Assembly: GCA_003013855.2 (NCBI GenBank)
Contig: ML058526.1
Location: forward strand, 62,001-126,000
DNA from: Liriodendron chinense
Lineage: Eukaryota; Streptophyta; Magnoliopsida; Magnoliales; Magnoliaceae
Reading direction: 5' to 3'
DNA: 64,000 nt
A program made the position numbers and the translations under genes. The notes under the pieces are model-generated. The model had not been told where the DNA came from. It worked only from the letters and a program-made list of their open reading frames with translations, and did no database searches. How positions within the stretch are numbered: position 1 is the first letter of the stretch; each line of letters opens with the position of its first letter. This document shows, one piece after another, positions 20,661 to 28,950 of this stretch.

Positions 20661-22717
20661 TCTCTCATACTCTTTCTTTCTTCAAGTTTCCTCTCTCTTC
20701 TTTGGTGGTCCTTTGCTCTTTTCAAGTGGTGGGCCTTAGAGAAATCTTGGGACAGCAAGGTGGTCCTTCTTTGGTGAGTGGTAAAGGTATGGACCACTTC
20801 CTTTCTCTTTCTTGTCCTTTTCCATCTTCATTGTCTCTTCTCATGATCCTTTTTCTTTTTCATGTAGCTATTCAAAGGGGTGTGAAGGTGGGCCCAAGCA
20901 TTCTTGATCTTTTCTTAGATCTCAAGTCTTTCAAAGGTGGTGCTTGGAGAAGGACATTGCAAGCTCTCCACTTCATCATTTTTTTTTTCACACTCCCTCC
21001 ATGTGCATGTAAAGAGTAACTTTGCCATGTCATCAAGTGTGCATGGCAAAATACTCTATCTTTTTCATGGGAGTTGGGCCTCTTCTCATGTGTATCAAAT
21101 GGGCTCAAAGTGAAGTCATGGCCCTTGGTGTATTTGGTGGGCCCAATGCTTCATTTTGGGCTCCTTCTTACTTTCTTTCTCTTGTTATTTCCCTTTGGAG
21201 CTTTCTTTTTCTTTTCCATCTTCCTTTCAAGGCTTGGGCCCATGGGCATGGTAGGGCCCATCTCAAGTTTTGAGCTCATGGGGCTCACTTTGGGTGACCC
21301 CATCTTTCTTTACATGTGTATGGACCAAGGTGGCTAGCCCATTCTTCATTTTGGATCTCAAGTGGGCTAGTTTTCCTAGGTGGGCTTATATGGACAAGTA
21401 GCCCAAGTCTTCCACTATTTCTTTGATTATGATGTACATCTTTGCACAAAGTGTGGTGGGCTCCTTGGAGTTTTTCATGTGGATGGGCTTTTGGGCCTTC
21501 ATTGAAACTTGGGCACTTCTTTGAACCATGTGTGCCCCACTACACTTTGTTCATGTAGGCTTTTTCTTTTCATGCTTTCTCTCTTGATGGATGGAGGACT
21601 TGAGTTACTTGACCATCTACAAGTCCCATGAGTGAGTTGTTCCCACAATCTCACTAAGTTCAAATGGCTTCCTTTGTGGTAGGAATGTGATTTTCAAGAG
21701 TTTCCCTTAGATGTTATCAACCTCAAATGGATGATTCTCAAGTGAGCTACCCATACAACCATGGGTCCTTGATCTTTTCTATGGGGGCTTGGTGGATCAC
21801 CCATCATCATTCAAATATGAGTGATTTCTTCTTCCATTTGTGAGAAGGAATGGTACCCATAAGTTACCCATTTTTGTCCCATGCCTTGGGACATTTTGGA
21901 TTTTGATCTTCAAGTGGGCTATGTGTACCATTCTTATCCATTTTCATGATGGTTGGGTGACTCATCAAGCCATGCTCTTTTGTGCTCAAATGGTCTCCCT
22001 TTTTGGTGAACAAGTTGGTGCACATAAGTTGCCCAAACTTGCCTTTTCATGGGCATTTTCAACTTTGATTCTTCATGTGGGCTATGTGCATCGACTTTCT
22101 ACCCTTAGCTTCTTTGATTCATATGTTTGTGGGTAGACCTCCTTGTTGCATTTTCGTGGTCAAAATTTTCATCAAGATGAGGCACATAAGGTTGCCCATG
22201 GTTAACCCATGAATGGGTCCTCATGTTCTTCAAGTGGGCTATGTGCTCTCTCCAATCCATTGAGATGAGGCATTTGGGTTGCTCTTGGAGACCCGTTTCC
22301 TTTCTATTCCCCACTTGTCCATGCATATGTGTAAAAAGATGGAGACATCCTAAGTGAGAATCATGACCTTGGCATAAAAGTGAGTCAATCCTTGGCCACA
22401 TGTGGACTTTGAAGAGGAACTTCTCATGTGCAGTAGGACTCTCATCCTTAGTTGATTTCATGGCACTTGAGTGCATTTGTTGTCCAAAATGTGTCCTTGG
22501 ATGATGGACTTTTCTTACCTGAGGCATGCCATGCCACCTTCTTTAAGGCAGGCCTTACTTTTTCCAATGGGTCCAACACATATCCTAAGTGACACATGGA
22601 GTTGGACTTTAGATTTTGCATTTGAATGTGAGTCCAATCCCATGGGTTTCTTGGATAAGAATTTAGATTTTAATGGGTAAAGGATAGGGACTTACCTTGC
22701 CAAGCTTGTAGGATTCC
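20661..22717. other. Leader or non-coding region upstream of the PMD-like gene
   Basis: No conserved coding sequence. Diverged short repeats around CAAGTGGGCTATGTG and TGGGCCCA recur. It may be the 5' untranslated part of an antisense transcript. Confidence 0.4.
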
Positions 22718-24214
22718 ATGGCGGATGGTACTAGGGGCCACCAAGTGGTTGACGAGGATGATCCTGCTTTCATTGTCCGCCGGGGGGACCACATGTGTTC
22801 CCTAGCTATGGAGCATCAACCTCTTCCTGCCATCAAGGGTCGAGGTACCAGGGATCGCTGGGACAATTGGATGAAGGAGCCACAGCCCTTGCTTGAGCGA
22901 GTACTAGATGGTACTCCTTTTGCTGGCCTCCTCACCCTACGCTTCCATAACAACGACGCCAACCGCATGATGCTTGCGGCCCTTTGTGAGAGGTGGCGGG
23001 ATGAGACCCACACCTTTCAACTCCCTTGTGGGGAGTGGGGAATAACCCCCTTGGATATTTACATGCAGATAGGCTTCCCTTTTCATGGGGCAATTGTCCC
23101 TCAAGTGAGCTCTCTAGCTCCCCTATCTTCCACTGATTGGCTACGGCTTGTTGGTGACGTCCCTCCTGAGGGTGAATTCCAAGGCCATCAAGTGAAGATG
23201 CGATGGTTTTACAACAATTTTGCTTCCGTCGTCCCTACCACCGAGCGAGAGGCCCTCCACAAGGCGCGGGCCATGATCACTTATGCTTTTGGATCCTTTC
23301 TTTTTTGCCATGCGAATGAGAGAGTTGATCCTAAATTTCTTCGTTTAGTCGAGGATCTTCATCACCCCTATAACTGGAATGGGGCCATCCTGACCCGTCT
23401 CTTTCAAGGTCTGGACAAGACCTGTCGGCATAGCCGGTCCTTCACAGGCTTCTGGCCTGTCGTTGAGGTACCTCTTCTTTCATCCTCTTTGGAGCCGTTT
23501 GCCTCCTTTCTCTCTCTGATCATTAAATGTACTTTCATCCAGACTTGCTTTTATGACCATTTTCCGCACCTTGCGCCGAGGATGCGAGATGACATTGAAC
23601 CCGCTCAGTATCGCCACATGTACTGGCATCAGCAGAATCGTCAGCGGAACTCCCGAGTTCCCGGGGACAATTGGCGTGCTGATATAGACGGGCTGACCGT
23701 TGAGGACGTAAGTATCTTGCTTGTCTTTGTCCTTGTACTGTACTTGTAACTGATCGTGGTAACCTCTTCTGCTGCAGTTTGCCCGGATGCCGTACGCTAG
23801 TTTCCCTCTCTACTACACACCCCAGCGCGTGGAGGCATATGATGCTTCAGTGTCTCCGTATTATGCTTTCTGACGCTGAGTCCTTCCAATGGTACTTGGG
23901 AGAGAGATTGCTTCGGCAAGTCACTGGGGTAGCTCGGGTCCCCTGTTCTGCACCTCCTCCAGGCTGCTCGGATGCCAGCTGATGAGAGAGTTGAGGCTCT
24001 GGTGGGCCAGCCTGGCTTCCGTTTCACGATCCCGGATCGTGATTATGACGAGTGGTATCTGCTATTTGGCCAGGGGCCTTTGCTTCCTTCGCTTTATGTT
24101 CCAGGTGGCCGTCGCAGGTATGCTGGAGGTTCAGTGACTGCTCCTTTGATGGATCTTTATCGTCGGGAGCGGGACGCGAGGAGGGGCGATGATGATTATG
24201 TTGGTGACTTGTAG
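22718..24214 (+). pseudogene. Plant mobile domain (PMD)-like gene with two introns, opposite strand to gag-pol
   Basis: The ATG at 22718 is in good context (CCATGGCG). Exon 1 (22718-23467) contains MLAALCERWRDETHTFQLP followed by GEWGITPLDIYMQIGFPFHG, the signature of the plant mobile domain (aminotransferase-like PMD family). Intron 1 is 23468-23542 (GAG|GTACCT...ATCCAG|AC, 75 nt). Exon 2 (23543-23707) has TCFYDHFPHLAPRM. Intron 2 is 23708-23777 (GAC|GTAAGT...CTGCAG|TT). All junctions are phase 0. Exon 3 runs to the stop at 24214, ending in RERDARRGDDDYVGDL, but frame changes near 23872 and 23945 break it. PMD proteins occur both as host genes and inside plant transposons; here the context is a retrotransposon. 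No function can be assigned. Confidence 0.72.
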
Positions 24215-25207
24215 CTGACTCTGCTTTATATGGCCTTGTACTTTTGTTTTTGTCCCCTTTTGTATCAAGCCCTTTTGGATGAATATACAGGCTTTGATTT
24301 CTCCCAAATTCCTTGGTGATGTCTGGATGCTTTGACTCTTGACTCATTCCTTCATGATTTGAGACTGCTTAGTTGCATGGGTGATGACTTGAATGGTTCA
24401 GATTGCTTGATTAGGCCTTGTGGGCCCACTTGATGTTTAGATCTTGGATTTTGGCCCTTCTTTTGATGATCGAACCTTTGATCTTGCTGCTCCATGACTT
24501 GTGTAAGCTTTCCAATGGTTTGGATCCTGATGATCTAGCCCTTGAATGGTTTAGATTGATAGATTCGGCCCTGTGGGCCCATTTGAAACCTTGGTTTTAC
24601 TTTGGGGCATCTCTTTTGATGATTTGTGAGGCTAGGAATGCTTCTCATGGTGTGGATGATGGCTTGAACGTCTCTGATCGCTTGATTTGGCTTTGTGGGC
24701 CCACTTGATGATTAGATCTTGGATTCTGGCCCTTCTTGTGATGATCAAACCTTTGATCTTGTTGTTTGACGGCTCATGTAGGTTCTTCAATGGTTTAGAT
24801 CGTGATGATCTAGTCTTTGAATGGCTTGGATTGCTTGTGGCCCCCACTTGATCACCTTTCCTTCTCTTTGGCTTGATCAGCCCTATTCCGGTCACATTGC
24901 TTCATGATTGGACCAATGGGGCACCTTTTGTATGATCTTGATCATCTTCAGTCGAAATCGGGAGTGGACCGGAGCCTTGGGCGGCCCACGGAGCGCCATC
25001 TGCTGACGTGGACTGTCAGCCTCACCTACCAAAAGCCCTGGAGCCAATCCCGCGGAGAGAGGGGATCTGCGTCCGTACGGGCGGCCCAGGGCAGGCCGCC
25101 CAAGGCTCGCCTCTTGAGCGGCCTGGGCTGGCCCTGGTTCGGACATCCTCTGCTGTCCCTTTTTCCTGTCCCCCACATTCTCTGTGCCTGTTTTTTTCGA
25201 TTCAGCC
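24215..25207 (+). other. Region between the two antisense genes, with GC-rich palindromes
   Basis: About 24405-24800 has three diverged copies of a segment containing TTGTGGGCCCACTTGATG and GGCCCTTCTTTTGATGATC. About 24975-25135 is GC-rich, with GGGCGGCC-CAGGGCA-GGCCGCCC as a perfect 8-bp-arm inverted repeat (about 25078-25102). It may be the promoter region of the next ORF; no clear TATA box. Confidence 0.5.
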
Positions 25208-27827
25208 ATGAATCTTCTCTTCCCTTTGTCTTTTCTCTTCATCTTGTCCTCTTCCCATTTTGTCCTTTCTTGGGCAGCTTTGGATGATGACTTGTGGGCC
25301 ATAGTGGGAGAGGTCGGTGGGTCCCACACTCCAGCACTTGGTGAGGGCTTTAATGATGGAGGGATTCCTTTAATGGAGGGTATAGATGGTGCATTGAATG
25401 GAAGCATTGATGAGGGGTTAGGGAATGGAGTTGGTGGAGCTTTGAATAGCTCCATTAATGGTGGGATGGCTGGATTTTCTGATTTGAATGGGGCCCTCAT
25501 TATGGGGGGAATGGATGGTATGGATGAGATGATGGGATGGGACATAGGTGAGGCTATGCATCCCTTGAGTGTGGGTCCCATGGATGATGTGATGGACGGT
25601 GATGATGGGACTATGAGGGACATAGATGGGCTGATCTCATGTCTGGATGGTATGGATGGTTCAGATGGTACCTTTGACGGTTTGGATGCTCTGGATGAGG
25701 GCCGAGATGTGCGGCACACTTGTTTGGGTGGACTTGATGTGATCATTGATGATGTCCCCTTGATGATGGACGGTGTGGATGCCTCGATGATCCCTTTGAT
25801 CGGTCAGGATGATGATTGGATTCATGATCTCCTACTGGAGAGGGCCACAGGTCCGGATCTGGCAGTTGATTCTTCGATCGGGGTAACCGAGACCCTTTTG
25901 GATGGTTCAGATGTATTCTTTGACGGTCAGATTGGTCAGGATGCCACGATGTGCGGTGTGATCTTCACTGATAGTCCTTTTGGTTGGGAGCATTGTCCTT
26001 CCTTTGGTCATTGGCCCTTTGCGCATTCTGTTCATGAGGTGGGCGAGTCTTCTCATGCAGCTGAGATTATGACAGTTTCAGATGGCGATGCGACTATATC
26101 AGACATAGCCGCCACTGAGGACAGGTCAGGGGCTGTCGAGTCGGCAGAGGTTCCAGCTTTTCCTTCTCCTTCGCCTGTTGACCTTCCGATCTTCGATGAG
26201 TTGTCCTCGATTTCTGGGCCTTTTGTGCTGGAGGGGATACCGGTGAGGACTTGTCAGCTGCTTCCTCGTTCTTCTTGCTCGCCACGACTGCTTGCTTGGC
26301 TTGACAGCTTGTCAGCTTATGAGATTCGAGATTTGGAGTCTTATGGCTTTGGCAGTCTGATTCATATGGCTAGAGTTGACATTGACTGGAGGATGCTCGG
26401 AGCTGCCTTGATTGACTGGGTCCCTTCGTTGAACTTGTTTGCATTCAATGATATGGAGATGGGGCCTTCTTTGGAGGAGCTTGCACGTTTGACAGGCTTA
26501 CCCTTGGATTATACTCAGTACTTTTCGCCGAAGACATCGCCGAAGACTGCTACACCGCAGAACTGGTTTGGGATCCCCTATCTTGTTCGGCCTGCAGCTA
26601 GTGGCCAGGATGCTGTAGTGTTCTCTTTGGACCTGCTGTATGATCTTTTTTCGGGTCCTCAGGGTACGGCCGGTTCCACCTTTGCTCGGAACGCACTGAT
26701 GTTCTGTTTGATTGCTGAGGTGCTGTTCTCGGGATGGCGCAGGTCCCAGACTCCTTTGCTTTTTGAGGTGATGAGCCGAACTGTCCGTCGGCAGGGGATC
26801 ATTTCTCTCATCTTGGCCTAGCTATTTGATGGGCTGACCGACTGTGCCCTGGGCCGCACTCGTGTCCTTCGCGGCTGTTGTGCTTTCCTTCAGGTATCTT
26901 TTCTGCACCTTTTTTTTCTTCTTGCTTTGCTAGGAATTATTTTGCTCTAGCTGAACTTCTTTTGCTTTCTGTGATCAGGTATGGCTATGGGAGCGTCTTT
27001 CTCTGACCGTCCCTGTACCTCTTCCTGGCATCCCGGGCTCTGACATTATGCGTTATATCATCGAGTTCCTTCCGCATACGGCTAGGATGAGCGAGCCCTT
27101 GTATCGCAGGATGTTCGCTGAACTTCGTGACTGGAATGTTCGTTGGGAGTCATCTTGGCTTTCACTTCCTCCAGTGCTTTGCGATGCACACCGCCTTCCT
27201 CTGATGTTGGTAGGCTTTCGATCCTACTTCTCTTATCACCCCATTCGGTTCCTGCGGCAGTTTGGGTACGAGCAGGATGTTCCTCCTTTTGCTTTCACGG
27301 GTATCGGGCGTCGAGTACTCCCCTCTAGATCTTCTGACTTTAGGACCCGGATTGATTGTTCTTGGGCGAGTTATTTGACAGCTGATTTGTTGGGATTTGA
27401 GCTACGGACTTTTTCGATGGCGACCGCCCCATATCAGTACTGGGTTGCGGAGCAGTCTTTGTATCGACGTATCCCTTGTTGGCACCAGACTGCTGATGAG
27501 GATGAGCAGGATATTCTTGGAGATGCTGGCTCTTCATCTGGTTCATATGAACCTTTTGAGGAGCGCCCTTTTGTCGATCCTGGCTTCCTTTTGGCCACTC
27601 ATGGCCATTTGCTGTCTGAGATCTCTGCACTTCGGTATCATTGCGAGATGATGTCGAGGAGATTGGCTGCCGATCAGAGATTGTCTGATGAGGAGACAGC
27701 GATCCGTACCCTTGAGCGCGATGAGGCGCATTACCTGCGTATGGAAGTGAGCAGGTTGAGAGCGAGACTATCTTTTTATGGGTCAGAGGACTCACCTGAT
27801 GTGGCCGAGGAGGAGGGTAGAGATTGA
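25208..27827 (+). pseudogene. Second antisense gene of X: PMD/DUF7745-like protein with coiled-coil tail, one intron, one stop
   Basis: First ATG at 25208. Residues ~1-24 are strongly hydrophobic (FPLSFLFILSSSHFVL), followed by ~280 residues of Gly/Asp/Met-rich low complexity. A globular part then starts (LDSLSAYEIRDLESYGFGSL, RVDIDWRMLGAALIDWVPS, PSLEELARLTGLP), recalling the PMD/DUF7745 group found in plant retroelements. One in-frame TAG lies at 26819-26821. The intron is 26894-26978 (CAG|GTATCT...GATCAG|GT, 85 nt, phase 0). It joins a segment ending CCAFLQ to VWLWERLSLTVP. The C-terminal part (to 27827) includes ISRRIA-free helical sequence with heptad-like Leu/Arg spacing after residue ~180 of exon 2. 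The true start may be downstream, for example near 26068, since the low-complexity part looks unconserved. Confidence 0.6.
26894..26978 (+). other. Predicted intron in the second antisense gene
   Basis: Donor CAG|GTATCT, T-rich body with a CTGAAC-type branch candidate, acceptor GTGATCAG|GT. Both flanking exons read in the same phase and together make one conserved-looking domain. Confidence 0.65.
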
Positions 27828-28297
27828 TTGTGTTGGCCACCTGCACATTCCTTTTTTTGCATATATGATTGATGATGATGCATTTTTTTTTGTATTTTTG
27901 AAAAAGATGATATGTGTAAGAGAAATATAATGCATTTAATTGAAAAGAGAAAAAACTGTTTGAAAATCTACTGTGCCATGAGTTGTCTTGTGAGTGTGTC
28001 TGGATTTTGTGTCGGGATATAGGAATCAGAACTGGGGCTCGGTCAATGATTTGACCGATATCTCGAGATTTGACTTGCTTGATCCTTTGGTTCCCTAGAG
28101 ATGTAGGCAACGGAAACTCTTGCTTCCTAAGATTGTCAGAGTTTGTAGAGTTCTTCGCTCCTGACTGTACTTCCTCTTGTTCTTGCACTTTCACTGCTTG
28201 AACCGATCTGGACTGTCTGCTTTCTTGGTACCTGCACTTTTATTTTTTTTCTTTTCTTTTTTTTTTCTCTTTTTTTTTCATTTTGAGCCATTTTTGC
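27828..28297 (-). other. Non-coding X 3' region between the antisense gene and the hairpin array
   Basis: AT-rich, with long T runs at 27886-27910 and 28240-28280. No ORF supported. Confidence 0.45.
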
Positions 28298-28512
28298 CTG
28301 TAGTGCTCTTTCGAGTTTTCACCACAGCCGGCTTTTTCCCGTCATTTTTGCCCGTGGCGCCCTTTCAGGTTTTCACCACGTCCCGGGTATTTGGTCTTGC
28401 CTGCCCCTTGGCAGCTGTGCTGTTTTTACCCTTGGCGCCCTTTCAGGTTTTCACCAAGTCCGCTGTATGCCCACTGTTTTTACTCGGAGCGCCCTTTCGG
28501 GTTTTCACTCCG
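28298..28512 (-). ncRNA. Four tandem covarying hairpins with AAAA bulge and GAAA tetraloop
   Basis: Hairpins at 28298-28327, 28353-28380, 28431-28458 and 28485-28512. On the minus strand (the sense of gag-pol) the outer stems are CTGTGGTG/CACTACAG, CGTGGTG/CGCCACG, CTTGGTG/CGCCAAG and CGGAGTG/CGCTCCG. Each is followed by AAAA, an inner stem CTC/GAG, CCT/GGG or CCC/GGG, and a GAAA loop. Stem bases change in compensating pairs while loop and bulge stay fixed. The G-U pairs exist only on the minus strand. They lie ~440 nt after the integrase stop, in the 3' part of the genomic RNA. Function unknown; packaging, dimerisation, stability or splicing control are possibilities. Confidence 0.7.
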
Positions 28513-28762
28513 CCCTCTTTGTTTAGGCACACATTTTCTTTTTTCTTCTTTTTTTTTTTCTTTTCTGGATCTCTGGATAACTGCGGCGGCTAGAGGTCGG
28601 GAATCCGTCGTTGCCGGCCGATGGCAGTCCTTCAGCCCTTATCCTGAGTTACGATAATGGAGCTGTCGGTCTTTGCTAAAGACCCCTCTGAGATGGATGG
28701 ATGGATGACTGTGTTTCTTCTTGGGTTGATTTTTTCTTGGGTGCCTTGCTTTGGCTTCCCTT

Positions 28763-28836
28763 TTTCTTTCTTTTCTTCTTTTCTTTTCTTTTTCTTTTTC
28801 TTTTGCATTCTTTTTCTCTTTTTTTTTTTTTTTTTT
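28763..28836 (-). other. Long polypurine stretch (sense strand) after the integrase stop
   Basis: A ~75-nt run of almost only C and T on the plus strand, so A/G on the sense strand. It could act as an extra plus-strand primer or may simply be simple-sequence expansion. Confidence 0.45.
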
Positions 28837-28950
28837 GAATCCCCTTATTTGAAACACTTGTTGGTGGACGGGAATGATTTCTCAGAGGTCTTAGCTTCGA
28901 CCTCTTGACTTCAGCTCTATTAAAGTAACTCTTGATAAGGTCAGAATGAC

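Noticed and set aside
24892..25746. 284-codon Ser/Pro-rich minus-strand ORF
   Set aside because: It is the mirror of the Gly/Asp-rich plus-strand low-complexity stretch and of the GC-palindrome block. The plus-strand frame continues into a recognisable domain.
27340..28194. 284-codon minus-strand ORF beside the second antisense gene
   Set aside because: It overlaps the conserved C-terminal part of the plus-strand gene and has no domain of its own.
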